NCBI GenBank assembly: GCA_004172865.1
Contig: SEBV01000006.1
Location: 434,001-498,000 of the forward strand
DNA length: 64,000 nucleotides
Origin: Gammaproteobacteria bacterium
Lineage (GTDB): Bacteria > Pseudomonadota > Gammaproteobacteria > Pseudomonadales > Cellvibrionaceae
Direction: 5' to 3'
Shown here: positions 9,554-19,302 of the stretch, one piece after another
Layout: every line of letters begins with the position of its first letter
Numbering within the stretch: position 1 is the first letter of the stretch
The notes under the pieces: generated by a model
What the model was told of the DNA's origin: nothing
Seen by the model: only the letters and a program-made list of their open reading frames with translations
Databases searched by the model: none
Program-made: the position numbers and the translations under genes

Positions 9554-10525
9554 ATGTTGCCATTTCATCAAGTTGTTAAAGACGATTTCTCTGCAGTTAA
9601 CGATCTCATTATCAAACAACTACATTCCGATGTAGGCCTGGTGGAAAATATTGGTCACTATTTAGTGGAAGCTGGCGGCAAACGTTTACGTCCGCTAATG
9701 GTGCTTTTAACCGCAAATGCATTGGGTTATCCGCAAGCGAATAAAAACCAGCATCTGGATTTAGCGGCGATTATCGAATTTATTCACACCGCCACTTTAT
9801 TGCATGACGATGTGGTGGATATGTCTAGCCTGCGCCGCGGCCGCCCGACTGCCAACGCGCAATGGGGCAATGCTCCCAGCGTCTTAGTCGGCGATTTTTT
9901 ATACTCGCGCGCATTTCAGATGATGGTAAATATCGGCAATATGGAAGTCATGGCGATCTTGTCGGACACCACTAATGTCATCGCCGAGGGTGAAGTTCAG
10001 CAATTAGTAAACGCTAAGAATCCGGATGTGAACGAAACCAATTACTTCACAGTGATCGACAAAAAAACCGCAATTTTATTTGCTGCTGCCTGCGAAGTTG
10101 CCGCCGTTTTATGTGACGCCACTGCAGAACAGCGCCAAGCGTTGCGCATTTATGGCAACAAAGTAGGCATTGCTTTTCAATTGGTAGATGACGCCCTCGA
10201 CTACACTGGCGACGCAGCGACCTTGGGCAAAAATGTGGGCGACGATTTGGCCGAAGGCAAACCAACGCTACCGTTGATTCATGCCATGCGCACCGGCACA
10301 CCGGAGCAGCGCGAGTTAATTGCCAATGCCATTCGCTCTGGCGATGCCAGCCAACTCTCGGCAATTCTGGAAATCGTACAAGACACCGGCGCTATGAACT
10401 ACACGCTCAATGCGGCACGCGAACAAGTTCGCCAAGCCATCGAGCAACTGAAATTTTTACCAGACAATATCTACACTCAAGCCATGCAACAAGTCGCTGA
10501 ATTTTCACTGGCTCGCACTTACTAA
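9554..10525 (+). CDS. ispB: Octaprenyl diphosphate synthase (polyprenyl synthetase)
   Basis: Trans-isoprenyl diphosphate synthase making the C40 side chain for ubiquinone and menaquinone. Both Asp-rich Mg-binding motifs are visible: DDVVD at 85-89 and DDALD at 212-216. The N-terminal GGKRLRPLMVLL substrate-binding segment and the RRGRPT stretch just after the first motif are also present. The 323-residue length matches IspB. Product chain length is inferred from family similarity and not from a diagnostic residue. It lies alone between the transferase gene and the binding-protein pair, not beside rplU-rpmA as in many gammaproteobacteria. Confidence 0.9.
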   Translation: MLPFHQVVKDDFSAVNDLIIKQLHSDVGLVENIGHYLVEAGGKRLRPLMVLLTANALGYPQANKNQHLDLAAIIEFIHTATLLHDDVVDMSSLRRGRPTANAQWGNAPSVLVGDFLYSRAFQMMVNIGNMEVMAILSDTTNVIAEGEVQQLVNAKNPDVNETNYFTVIDKKTAILFAAACEVAAVLCDATAEQRQALRIYGNKVGIAFQLVDDALDYTGDAATLGKNVGDDLAEGKPTLPLIHAMRTGTPEQRELIANAIRSGDASQLSAILEIVQDTGAMNYTLNAAREQVRQAIEQLKFLPDNIYTQAMQQVAEFSLARTY

Positions 10526-10841
10526 TCAAAGCGTCAAAAAAAGCACCCAATTAATAAGACAAATAATGAAACCGATTGCGTGCTTTTATCTCTCCCGCTC
10601 CACCGATATCCTATTGGATATTTCAATCCTCAATGCTGGCGCCTATAGCACCCATACCCGCCTGATATTGGTTACTTAAACCCACAAAACGACCGTTTAG
10701 GTATAGATACACATATTTAATTAAGTATGATTATTTAACAAATCAAAACATACGCTATATTCAGTGAGGGGCAGAAACCTGACGTGCAATTGATGACAAA
10801 ACGCTCCATACAATAATGATGCAACAACAAGCGGGGAGATT
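10526..10841. other. 316-nt intergenic region
   Basis: It contains a weak long-loop hairpin after ispB (AAAAGCAC near 10539, GTGCTTTT near 10580) and the AT-rich promoter region for the first binding protein. No gene is seen. Confidence 0.4.
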
Positions 10842-11702
10842 ATGAATAAGAAATATTTTTGGCTGGCATGTTGGTTAGGGCTATTCAGTGCCCACACGCT
10901 GGCGCAGGACAATGTAATACGTGTGAATGATTCCAGCGACCCCAACGGGCCCTATGCAGTGAAAATGATTGAGCTTGCGCTTAAACATATCGATAAAAAA
11001 TACAAACTCGTTGTCAGCAAAGAGCCTTACTCCCAAGTGAAAATCATGGAGGAAGTCACCATCGGTAAACTTGAGGCATTTTGGAACTCATCTAACGCTG
11101 ACAAAGAGTCTCAATTCGCCCCTATACGAATTCCACTCTATAAAGGGTTGCTGGGCAATCGTATTTTTATTATCAATAAAAACAACCAGAGCAAATTTGA
11201 CAACATCCAAAATTTGGAGGATTTGAAAAAAATTACCATTGGCCAGGGCAAAACCTGGGCGGATACCAAGATCCTTGAGAGTAATGGCTTGAAGGTCGTT
11301 AAAGCCAACAAATACGAAAGCCTGTTTCTGATGGTGGAAGGTGGTCGCTTCGACGCCTTTTCACGCGGCGTGCATGAGCCTTTTGGTGAGCTTGCCAATC
11401 ATCCCAACCTCAAAGATCTGACGGTGGAAAAGCATCTGATGCTGGTTTATCGCATGCCCTTCTATCTATTCGTAGCAAAAAATAACAAAACTTTAGCCAA
11501 AGATTTGGAAGACGGATTGAATCGTGCGATTGCAGATGGCAGCTTTGACCAGGTATTTTTTGCTGATCCCGCCGTGCAGGATGTAATGGCGAAAGCCGAT
11601 ATGAAAAATCGCCGCGCTATTTATCTCGATAACCCAACCCTGTCCAAAGAAACCCCGCTTGATCGCAAAGAGCTGTGGTTTGACCCGAAAACCATTCCGT
11701 AA
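10842..11702 (+). CDS. Orphan periplasmic solute-binding-like protein, copy 1
   Basis: Signal peptide (about 1-22, ending TLAQ) followed by a type 2 periplasmic-binding fold: VNDSSDPNGPYAVKMIELAL, KGLLGNRIFIINKNNQ, LEDLKKITIGQGKTWADTKILESNG, GRFDAFSRGVHEPFGE and YRMPFYLFVAKNN. A strong ribosome site (GGGGAGA) precedes the ATG. There is no permease or ATPase gene nearby, so uptake through a linked ABC transporter is not supported by context. Such stand-alone proteins can also serve as ligand sensors. The next gene is a close paralogue in tandem. The ligand is unknown; resemblance to amino-acid-binding proteins is only at fold level. Confidence 0.75.
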   Translation: MNKKYFWLACWLGLFSAHTLAQDNVIRVNDSSDPNGPYAVKMIELALKHIDKKYKLVVSKEPYSQVKIMEEVTIGKLEAFWNSSNADKESQFAPIRIPLYKGLLGNRIFIINKNNQSKFDNIQNLEDLKKITIGQGKTWADTKILESNGLKVVKANKYESLFLMVEGGRFDAFSRGVHEPFGELANHPNLKDLTVEKHLMLVYRMPFYLFVAKNNKTLAKDLEDGLNRAIADGSFDQVFFADPAVQDVMAKADMKNRRAIYLDNPTLSKETPLDRKELWFDPKTIP

Positions 11703-11906
11703 TTAGATTCTAATTTGATCCGCATTCGCCTGTTGCAAGATGGGCGCAATGCAATTCCCCTCAATCAATATTTGCTTATTGACATAAAAATCCTTCTGCT
11801 TATTTGACTTATTGTCACAATGACTAATAATTAGTCGGTGCAACCTCATATTTTAATAAATACACAAACTATAAAAACCAACATACAAACTCGGTAAGGA
11901 ATTTCT

Positions 11907-12764
11907 ATGCGCACCTCGAAGCTAGCGTGTTTCATCTTTTTGTTTGCGTTTTGCAGTTACACCCAAGCAGCAGATGTTAAAACCCTCAAAGCCAACGACT
12001 CAAACGATCCCAACGGCCCCTATACAGTCAACATGATCAAACTTGCTCTGGAGCATATCGATACCAAATACAACCTTGACGTCGGCCACGAAAACTTTAC
12101 GCAAGCGCGCACTAATGAAGAAGTAGGCAATGGCAAGCTGGATATTTTCTGGACCTCATCCAGTCAGGATGTTGAAAACGAATTCCAGCCGATTCGTATT
12201 CCTTTATTTAAAGGATTGTTGGGTTGCCGCATCTTTATTATCAACAAAAATAATCAGGCAAAATTCGACCAGATTAATACGTTGGAAGATCTTAAAAAGC
12301 TGAAGTTCGGCCAAGGCAGAACCTGGGGCGACACCAAGGTTTTGGAGGCGAATGGATTTAACATCGTTAAAGTCAGCAAGTATGAAAACCTGTTTTATAT
12401 GGTCGATGGCGAGCGTTTCGATGCCTTTCCACGGGGCGTACACGAACCTTTTGAGGAAGTCGCCAAGCATCCCAATTTAAATCTGGCGGTGGAAAAAGGC
12501 TTGATGATTATTTATAGAATGCCGTTTTACGTATTCGTGAGTAAGAATAATCAAAAGCTGGCGAAGGACCTTGAGGATGGATTTAACAAAGCCATCGCCG
12601 ACGGTAGCTTTGATAAGTTGTTTTATAGCTCGCCACAAATCAAAGACATCATCGAAAAAGCCAACATGAAAAACCGCAAAGTGTTCTATCTGGATAACCC
12701 AACCCTGTCCAAGGAAACCCCGCTTAATCGCAAAGAATTGTGGGTAGATCCTAAAGATTTCTAA
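11907..12764 (+). CDS. Orphan periplasmic solute-binding-like protein, copy 2
   Basis: Paralogue of the preceding gene along its full length (285 against 286 aa). It has the same N-terminal NDSNDPNGPY, the same KGLLGCRIFIINKNNQ, GQGRTWGDTKVLEANG, DAFPRGVHEPFEE and YRMPFYVFVSKNN, and an identical DNPTLSKETPL near the C terminus. Signal peptide about 1-21 (ending TQAA). TAAGGA is placed 8-9 nt before the ATG. The 204-nt spacer is AT-rich with its own likely promoter. Conserved ligand-site segments suggest both copies bind similar ligands; differences (for example N to C in the IFIIN strand) suggest some divergence. Confidence 0.75.
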   Translation: MRTSKLACFIFLFAFCSYTQAADVKTLKANDSNDPNGPYTVNMIKLALEHIDTKYNLDVGHENFTQARTNEEVGNGKLDIFWTSSSQDVENEFQPIRIPLFKGLLGCRIFIINKNNQAKFDQINTLEDLKKLKFGQGRTWGDTKVLEANGFNIVKVSKYENLFYMVDGERFDAFPRGVHEPFEEVAKHPNLNLAVEKGLMIIYRMPFYVFVSKNNQKLAKDLEDGFNKAIADGSFDKLFYSSPQIKDIIEKANMKNRKVFYLDNPTLSKETPLNRKELWVDPKDF

Positions 12765-12778
12765 ATCCAACAACCAAA

Positions 12779-12812
12779 AAGGCGCGATTTTTAGATCAAA
12801 AAACCGCGCCTT
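12779..12812 (+). terminator. Hairpin after the binding-protein pair
   Basis: AAGGCGCG/CGCGCCTT inverted repeat with an A-rich 18-nt loop; no long T run follows, so the terminator is weak or the hairpin stabilises the 3' end. Confidence 0.45.
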
Positions 12813-12965
12813 AGCGCTGTTATATGCTCAGGTTAGTTAATGCGAGCTAGACAAAAAAGCCTATAGTTCAAGCCGTTATGCTGGACAAGATAAGCACAGC
12901 GGGTAGAATGGCGGCCTTTTCGGCGACTCGCTGCGCGTTCGCCACTTACTACTGAGTTTATCCCC

Positions 12966-13490
12966 ATGACTAATCCTGATCCTAAAAGCTCATACAGCCG
13001 TGAAGACTTGCTCAAATGCGGCGATGGCCAGCTGTTTGGCCCCGGCAACGCGCAACTACCTAAACCCAATATGCTTATGCTGGACCGCGTTGTACATATC
13101 AGCCAAACCGGCGGTGAATACGGCAAGGGTGAAATCGTAGCGGAGTTGGATATCAGCCCTGACTTGTGGTTTTTCGCATGCCATTTTCCCGGTGATCCAG
13201 TCATGCCCGGCTGCCTTGGTCTCGATGCTATGTGGCAATTAGTGGGGTTCTTCCTGGGCTGGAAAGGTAATCCTGGCCGTGGCCGTGCACTGGGTTGTGG
13301 CGAAGTGAAATTCACTGGCCAGATCCTGCCGACTGCTAAAAAAATTACCTATCACATCAATTTAAAGCGCGTTATTGAACGTAAATTGATTATGGGAATT
13401 GCTGATGGTCGCGTATCTTGCGATGGCAAAGACATCTATTTTGCGAGTGATTTGCGCGTCGGTCTGTTCCAGAACACTGACAGCTTCTAA
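12966..13490 (+). CDS. fabA: 3-hydroxydecanoyl-ACP dehydratase/isomerase
   Basis: Dehydrates 3-hydroxydecanoyl-ACP and isomerises trans-2 to cis-3-decenoyl-ACP, the branch point to unsaturated fatty acids. The active-site pair is visible: His73 in [13 protein letters not shown] and Asp87 in LGLDAMWQL, at the spacing of E. coli His70/Asp84. Length 174 is usual for FabA. It sits directly upstream of fabB in the standard order, with 182 nt between them. Cytoplasmic. Confidence 0.97.
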   Translation: MTNPDPKSSYSREDLLKCGDGQLFGPGNAQLPKPNMLMLDRVVHISQTGGEYGKGEIVAELDISPDLWFFACHFPGDPVMPGCLGLDAMWQLVGFFLGWKGNPGRGRALGCGEVKFTGQILPTAKKITYHINLKRVIERKLIMGIADGRVSCDGKDIYFASDLRVGLFQNTDSF

Positions 13491-13672
13491 TCCATTCAAG
13501 CCATGTGGTTATGCTCCACCAAGCAGTGTGGCATAATCACTGCCCAATCATGCAGGCTCAATCAGCTATCAACGGTGCAATAATTAACAGTGCCGATAAA
13601 AAACCAGCTGCATACTGCGCAATTGCAGATTTATAACCCGTTGCAGATTTATAAAGAGTAAAGAGGTAGCCT

Positions 13673-14884
13673 ATGAAACGTGTTGTTGTTACCGGTATGG
13701 GAATCGTTTCCTGTTTGGGCAATGATAAAACCGCCGTATTGGATGCTTTGCGCAATGGACGTTCCGGTATCAAATTTCAAGAAGCCTACAAAGAAAAAGG
13801 CCTTCGCAGCCAGGTTGCCGGCTCAATTGATATTGATTTAGCGGAAGTGATTGACCGTAAAGTATTGCGCTTCATGGGCGATGCCGCCGCTTACGCGTAT
13901 GTTTCCATGCAACAAGCTATAGCTGATGCAGGTTTGAGCGAAGAGCAAGTATCCAATGATCGCACCGGTATCATCATGGGTTCGGGCGGTGCGTCCTCAG
14001 AAAATCTGGTTGAAGCTGCCGATATTTTGCGTGAAAAAGGCGTAAAACGCGTTGGTCCTTACCGCGTAACCCAAACCATGGGCAGCACCACCTCAGCCTG
14101 TTTGGCAACTCCGTTTAAAATCAAAGGCGTTAACTACTCCATTTCCTCTGCTTGTGCTACCAGCGCACATTGCATTGGCGTTGCACTCGAACAAATTCAG
14201 CTCGGCAAGCAAGACATCGTTTTTGCAGGCGGCGGCGAAGAAGAACATTGGACCTTAACGGCTCTTTTCGATGCCATGGGCGCACTGTCCACTAAATACA
14301 ATGAAACCCCAGACCAAGCCTCACGCGCCTATGACGCCGAGCGCGACGGTTTCGTAATTGCAGGCGGCGGCGGTTGTTTGGTTGTTGAAGAATACGAACA
14401 CGCCAAAGCGCGCGGCGCAAAAATTTATGCTGAGATCGTTGGCTATGGCGCAACGTCTGACGGCTACGATATGGTTGCTCCCTCTGGCGAAGGCGCAGTG
14501 CGCTGTATGAAACAAGCATTGGCGACCACCGAAGGCAGCATCGACTACATTAACTCTCACGGCACATCAACACCGGTAGGCGACTTGGCAGAATTAAGAG
14601 CCATCAAAGCTACCTTCGGCGATGCCATTCCACCAATCAGCTCAACCAAATCATTGACCGGCCACAGCTTGGGCGCAACCGGCGTACAAGAAGCTATTTA
14701 TAGCTTGTTGATGCTGGAAAACGACTTCATCTGCGCATCCGCAAACATCACCACGCTAGACGCAGAAGCCGTCGGCATGCCAATTGTTCTTCAACGTCAA
14801 GACAACGTAAAACTCAATCGAGTAATGTCCAACAGCTTCGGCTTTGGCGGCACTAATGCGACCTTGGTGTTTCAACGGGTTTAA
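13673..14884 (+). CDS. fabB: 3-oxoacyl-ACP synthase I (beta-ketoacyl-ACP synthase)
   Basis: Elongating condensing enzyme needed for cis-3-decenoyl-ACP extension. The catalytic triad is present: Cys161 in SSACATSAH, His296 in [11 protein letters not shown] and His331 in TGHSLGATG. The start ATG at 13673 is preceded by AAGAGGTAG, a good ribosome site, and gives [10 protein letters not shown] as in other FabB. Length 403 matches. It pairs with fabA upstream, and a strong terminator follows. Confidence 0.97.
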   Translation: MKRVVVTGMGIVSCLGNDKTAVLDALRNGRSGIKFQEAYKEKGLRSQVAGSIDIDLAEVIDRKVLRFMGDAAAYAYVSMQQAIADAGLSEEQVSNDRTGIIMGSGGASSENLVEAADILREKGVKRVGPYRVTQTMGSTTSACLATPFKIKGVNYSISSACATSAHCIGVALEQIQLGKQDIVFAGGGEEEHWTLTALFDAMGALSTKYNETPDQASRAYDAERDGFVIAGGGGCLVVEEYEHAKARGAKIYAEIVGYGATSDGYDMVAPSGEGAVRCMKQALATTEGSIDYINSHGTSTPVGDLAELRAIKATFGDAIPPISSTKSLTGHSLGATGVQEAIYSLLMLENDFICASANITTLDAEAVGMPIVLQRQDNVKLNRVMSNSFGFGGTNATLVFQRV

Positions 14885-14910
14885 TTAGTTAAAAGCTAAT
14901 TCGGCTCAGT

Positions 14911-14944
14911 AAAAAACCGCATGTGACAGCATTTGCGGTTTTTT
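14911..14944 (+). terminator. Terminator after fabB
   Basis: Stem AAAAAACCGCA/TGCGGTTTTTT with a 12-nt loop, ending in a T run. Confidence 0.85.
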
Positions 14945-15058
14945 ATAGGTCGTTATTCTGAAAAATACTCAGGAAACCTGCACAGAAAATAGTCGCGACA
15001 TTTATTCGCGTACTCGCAGGCTTAGGCTAAGCAAACTGAAAAACTCCATCTTGCTTTG

Positions 15059-16204
15059 TTATTTCTTTGTGGCTGTTTTGTAATTAAATGGATAATAACG
15101 AACGCGTAGTGCCATAAAAGGTGTTTCAACCGTTTTGTATAATACCCATCCACACAGAATACTTGTTGTTATTGTAATCAACGCAGTTAAATTACTATTT
15201 CTATCGACTCCATATTGAACTAAAAATAATTTAGAAAACTCAAATACGGGTTCGTGAATTAAATAAATAGCATATGACCAAAGCGCAAGACTGGTAGCAC
15301 CAGGAATACGAATGCGATTAAGAAATGAAGTTGTGCTTAAAGCAGATGCCACTAAAATCCCAAAGCTTAGAGCCAGCAGCGAATATCCAAAACTGGTTAC
15401 TAATAATGAAAAACCCTTGTCCGGAACGTGCATATAATTGTAAAAAACATAAAATGTCGCTGCCGTACAACCTAATCCCACAATCAGCAGTACATTGCCA
15501 TGCGGCTGAACTCTGGAAAAAATGATCGGGTGAAAGTTTTTCAACATGGCAAGCGCCACACCCGGCAATAGCCCATCAAATCGGGTGAGGCTTGAAAAAT
15601 AAATATGCTCCATAAATAACTCTCCAGACATGCTACCTTGCCCGTATTTATACCAAGTGTACGCACGCATAAATACAGCAAGCAATATTGCTGAGAGAAT
15701 TACACACCACCCCAAAGTTACGGATTTTTTCGAATAGGCTATGAGCATTGCGATCACAGGAAATAGTAGATAAAACTGCTCCTCAACGCATAACGACCAG
15801 GAATGCGAAAAAGTCGAGCCGGACGGCATGTTTAAATTTTGGGTAAATGTTAGAAATGATATTAATTGTGCACTACTTGTACCGCTCAAGATGGTGGGAA
15901 ATAAAAAATAAAGTGTGAGCACCACGTAATAGTTAGGTAAAGTACGTAAAAGTCGCCGAATATAAAAATAGGTTAGAGAAAAATTTTGTTCTTTAGCAAA
16001 GGCTGAAAGAATTTGGTTACCAATCAAGAATCCACTAAGAACAAAAAATAAATCTACTCCTGTCCCTCCTAGCTGACTCATAAATCCGAAAATATTCTTA
16101 TTAGAAACCCATCGGTAGTTGTCCATTAAAACAATACTAATAGCGGCAGCGCGCAACGTATCTAAACCGCAGAGGCGAGAACCATAAGAGTTTGTAGGCT
16201 GCAT
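15059..16204 (-). CDS. Acyltransferase 3 (OafA/NodX-like) integral membrane protein
   Basis: Transfers acyl groups to exported or cell-surface carbohydrates. The N-terminal CGLDTLRAAAISIVLM fits the family start (LDgLRa motif), followed by LSGFLIG, LLRTLPNYYVVL and SHSWSLCVEEQFYLLFPVI, which are hallmark segments. About ten hydrophobic helices span the 381 residues. One deviation: the region between LR and the first loop reads NYRWVSN, where most members have a conserved His, so the usual catalytic His is not obvious. AAGGAT precedes the ATG. The G+C content looks lower than that of neighbouring housekeeping genes, compatible with horizontal acquisition of a surface-modifying gene. Confidence 0.85.
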   Translation of the reverse strand: MQPTNSYGSRLCGLDTLRAAAISIVLMDNYRWVSNKNIFGFMSQLGGTGVDLFFVLSGFLIGNQILSAFAKEQNFSLTYFYIRRLLRTLPNYYVVLTLYFLFPTILSGTSSAQLISFLTFTQNLNMPSGSTFSHSWSLCVEEQFYLLFPVIAMLIAYSKKSVTLGWCVILSAILLAVFMRAYTWYKYGQGSMSGELFMEHIYFSSLTRFDGLLPGVALAMLKNFHPIIFSRVQPHGNVLLIVGLGCTAATFYVFYNYMHVPDKGFSLLVTSFGYSLLALSFGILVASALSTTSFLNRIRIPGATSLALWSYAIYLIHEPVFEFSKLFLVQYGVDRNSNLTALITITTSILCGWVLYKTVETPFMALRVRYYPFNYKTATKK

Positions 16205-16289
16205 AGAATTATCATCCTTAATTAAATTTTTAATATTTCAGATGCGCTTTTAATGAATGCTTCGCACTATATTTATTAGATGATCTTTT

Positions 16290-17150
16290 TTACTGCAATT
16301 GATTATGAAACCACTGCTTCACCAGCGGCAACAAACTGGGCCGCCAAGGGCGAGCTTGAATACCGAAAGAATCGCGGATGCGGCGGCAACCGAGCACAGC
16401 GCTTAGGGGTTCAGAGATTGGAGCGGAATCGATCAAGGTGAAATTAGCGTCCTGTTTTAACAACTGCTGCTGCGCGAGTAGTTGCACCAGCTGCTCACCG
16501 AATTCTGCTTCGTTAACGGCATCGCCGCTGCAGTAATGCATCACGCCCCAATTTTCGGCGCCGCAGGCGATTTGTTTTACCAGCGCAACGCATACTCGAA
16601 CGGCATCCGACAGTAATGTAGGTGCGCCGCGCAAACGCGTATTGAGGGTGATAGGTTGTTTGGCTTGAATTGCACTCAACAGACGAGTGAGATGATTTTC
16701 ACCAATGCTGCCGATAATCCAGCCCAAACGTAAAATGATAAATTTGGCAGAACTATGTTCTATGGCTTGCTCGGCCGCAAAAAACGCACGACCGGTAGCG
16801 CTTGCCGGTGCGGGAATATCTTTTTCGCTGTGACTGCTTTTATTGTCAACGCCAAATACTTGATAACTGGAGAAATGTACCAGAGGCACCCCCACATGGG
16901 CACAGGCGTTGGCGATGTTCGCGGCGGCAATCGGCAAAACCGTTTGTTGTACTTCCGATAACGTCTCCTCCCACGCCAAGGTGTTAATAATCACATCGGG
17001 TTTATGTTGGGTGAGATAGTCACGTACGGCGTGAGCGTCTTCCCATTGAATGTCCGGCGACAGAAGTTGGCATTGCTCACGCTCCAAATCATGTTCGAGG
17101 GTTCGCCCAAGTGCGCTTTTCACATCTGTAACAATTATTTTTAAGGACAT
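16290..17150 (-). CDS. RmlD-like sugar-nucleotide-binding SDR protein with degenerate active site
   Basis: Resembles dTDP-4-dehydrorhamnose reductase (COG1091): IIVTDVKSALGRTL at the N terminus, PDVIINTLAWEE, ANIANACAHVGVPLVHFSSYQVFG and a C-terminal RPWRPSLLPLVKQW. The frame opens at 17180, but the Met at 17150 begins the family fold directly. The SDR catalytic Y-x-x-x-K, normally in a YGRTKLAGE-like segment, is replaced here by TGRAFFAAE (T119, F123), and the NAD-binding Gly-rich loop keeps few glycines. Reductase activity is therefore doubtful, and the protein may bind a nucleotide sugar or act structurally. No rmlABC genes are nearby. Confidence 0.75.
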   Translation of the reverse strand: MSLKIIVTDVKSALGRTLEHDLEREQCQLLSPDIQWEDAHAVRDYLTQHKPDVIINTLAWEETLSEVQQTVLPIAAANIANACAHVGVPLVHFSSYQVFGVDNKSSHSEKDIPAPASATGRAFFAAEQAIEHSSAKFIILRLGWIIGSIGENHLTRLLSAIQAKQPITLNTRLRGAPTLLSDAVRVCVALVKQIACGAENWGVMHYCSGDAVNEAEFGEQLVQLLAQQQLLKQDANFTLIDSAPISEPLSAVLGCRRIRDSFGIQARPWRPSLLPLVKQWFHNQLQ

Positions 17151-17342
17151 ATACCGCATTTTCTCGCAAATCGACACCAACCTCGGAGTCTGTCAAAGAC
17201 ACTGCCAAATATCAACCGAGACGTTGGAATGATCTTGCAAACCTGAGTTATGGCGTCGCACGCCGTCTGGCGTAACTAGGTGTTGCTTACAAGCTATACT
17301 CTGGCACAATGCCCACCCCTTTTTGTTGTACGAGATCAACGA

Positions 17343-19232
17343 ATGAGTTCTCAGCCAACCGCGCAAAAATCCTCGCATGCTGCTCTGACGATTGCCGCTC
17401 TCGGCGTTGTGTTTGGCGATATCGGTACCAGTCCTTTATATGCCCTCAAAGAAACCTTCAACCCCGATCACGGCATGCCACTCAATGAAATGACGGTGCT
17501 GGGCGGACTTTCCACGGTTTTTTGGGCCTTAATGTTTGTGGTTACGCTGAAATACGTGACGCTGGTAATGCGCGCGGATAACCACGGCGAAGGCGGCACC
17601 ATGGCACTGCTGGCAAAAGTATTCGACGCGATTAAGGATCATCCCAACTGGAAGCCCTATCTATTAATGCTCGGTGTGCTCGGCGCATCGTTATTTTACG
17701 GCGACGCAGTTTTAACGCCCGCCATGTCTGTATTGGGCGCGCTTGAAGGATTGGAAGTTGTAACCTCCGATTTCAAACCCTACGTAGTTCCGATTGCGGT
17801 AGGTGTATTGATTGGCTTATTCGCTTTGCAACGCGGCGGCAGCTCCAAAGTCGGCGCTATTTTCGGCCCTATCACCATAGTCTGGTTTTTGGTGTTGGCG
17901 ATTTCAGGCTTCTACGGCATCACCCAGAACACTATTGTTTTGAAAGCCTTTAATCCGCTTTATGCCATGCATTTTTTAACGGATCACGGCTGGGCATCCT
18001 TTATTGTTTTAGGTGCGGTAGTTTTGGCCGTTACCGGTGCGGAAGCACTGTATGCGGATATGGGCCATTTCGGTAAAGGGCCGATTCGCACTGCCTGGTT
18101 TACATTGGTTTTCCCATCGCTGATTTTGAATTATTTCGGTCAAGGCGCGTTGATTTTGCTAGACCCCGCATCCATCGCCAATCCATTCTTTCATATGTTC
18201 AAAGGCTGGGCGCTCTACCCTGTTATCGGCTTGGCGACCTGCGCTGCGGTTATCGCCTCGCAGGCGACAATCGCAGGAACTTACTCACTCACCAAACAAG
18301 CAGTGCAGCTAGGCTTCTTGCCGCGTTTGAAAGTAGTGCAGACATCGGCCCGCGAAATCGGCCAAATTTATTTACCCGGCGTAACCACACTTATGTTGGT
18401 TGTGGTGATTTTGATTGTGGTGACATTTAAGTCCACTAGTGCTTTGGCATCCGCCTACGGCGTGGCAGTAACCGGCGATATGTTGGTCACTAGCACGCTA
18501 ACCTTTTTCGTTATTTTCTATGGCTGGAAACTACCGCTCGCCCTGTGTATCGCCGCCACCAGCGTGTTTATTTTGATTGATATATCGCTCTTCAGTGCCA
18601 GCGTTATCAAAGTGTTTGATGGTGGCTGGTTGCCGGTGATTATCGCCGCCTCCGTATTTAGTGTCATGACGACTTGGCGCAAAGGCCGAGATATTCTGTT
18701 CCAGCGCCTGCGTTCGTCTTCAGTGCCACTGGATGTGCTTCTACCCTCATTATTTATCAGTCCGCCGCACCGTGTTCCCGGCACCGCCGTATTTCTGAGT
18801 GCCACACCGGAAGCCACGCCGCACGCGTTGCTACACAATCTCAACCACAACAAAGTGCTGCATGAACGGGTGATTTTCCTGACTGTGGATGTGACCAACT
18901 CGCCGTGGATTGATATGAAAGACGCCTGCGAAGTTGAAGATATGGGCAACAATTGCTTCCGCGTGATTATCCATTTTGGCTTTATGAATCAGCCAAATAT
19001 CACCCAGGCGCTCAAAGCCTGCGAGCCGAAAGGATTAAGTTTTAATATGATGGAAACGTCCTTCTTCCTGTCGCGCGAAAAAATTGTTCCGGTGGCGACG
19101 CTGCATAGCGGCATGCCCATGTGGCGTGAACATTTGTTCGCGGCCATGGCGCGCAACGCCGGTACTGCGGTGGATCACTTCAATATTCCCACCAACCGCG
19201 TAATTGAACTCGGCACCCAGGTAGAAATCTAA
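17343..19232 (+). CDS. kup: Low-affinity potassium transporter Kup
   Basis: K+ uptake permease (KUP/HAK/KT family, probably K+/H+ symport). An in-frame start exists at 17280, but the Met at 17343 gives the standard short N terminus MSSQPTAQKSSHAALTIAALGVVFGDIGTSPLYALKE. The GDIGTSPLYAL motif, HGEGGTMALLA, GDAVLTPAMSVLGALEGLEV, TGAEALYADMGHFGK and the C-terminal cytoplasmic domain (from about residue 440, ending in VPIATLH-like VPVATLHSGMPMWREHLFAAMARNA) are all present. About twelve membrane helices. Length 629 is normal. It is divergent from the RmlD-like gene. Confidence 0.95.
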   Translation: MSSQPTAQKSSHAALTIAALGVVFGDIGTSPLYALKETFNPDHGMPLNEMTVLGGLSTVFWALMFVVTLKYVTLVMRADNHGEGGTMALLAKVFDAIKDHPNWKPYLLMLGVLGASLFYGDAVLTPAMSVLGALEGLEVVTSDFKPYVVPIAVGVLIGLFALQRGGSSKVGAIFGPITIVWFLVLAISGFYGITQNTIVLKAFNPLYAMHFLTDHGWASFIVLGAVVLAVTGAEALYADMGHFGKGPIRTAWFTLVFPSLILNYFGQGALILLDPASIANPFFHMFKGWALYPVIGLATCAAVIASQATIAGTYSLTKQAVQLGFLPRLKVVQTSAREIGQIYLPGVTTLMLVVVILIVVTFKSTSALASAYGVAVTGDMLVTSTLTFFVIFYGWKLPLALCIAATSVFILIDISLFSASVIKVFDGGWLPVIIAASVFSVMTTWRKGRDILFQRLRSSSVPLDVLLPSLFISPPHRVPGTAVFLSATPEATPHALLHNLNHNKVLHERVIFLTVDVTNSPWIDMKDACEVEDMGNNCFRVIIHFGFMNQPNITQALKACEPKGLSFNMMETSFFLSREKIVPVATLHSGMPMWREHLFAAMARNAGTAVDHFNIPTNRVIELGTQVEI

Positions 19233-19302
19233 CTCGCTATTGGTGGCTCGCACTTGGGCGAGCCACCGGCAATTCCAACGACCTTATCGGCAAATTCCTA
19301 TT

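Noticed and set aside
10842..12764. Binding proteins considered as part of an ABC importer operon
   Set aside because: No permease or ATPase gene is adjacent; neighbours are ispB and fabA.
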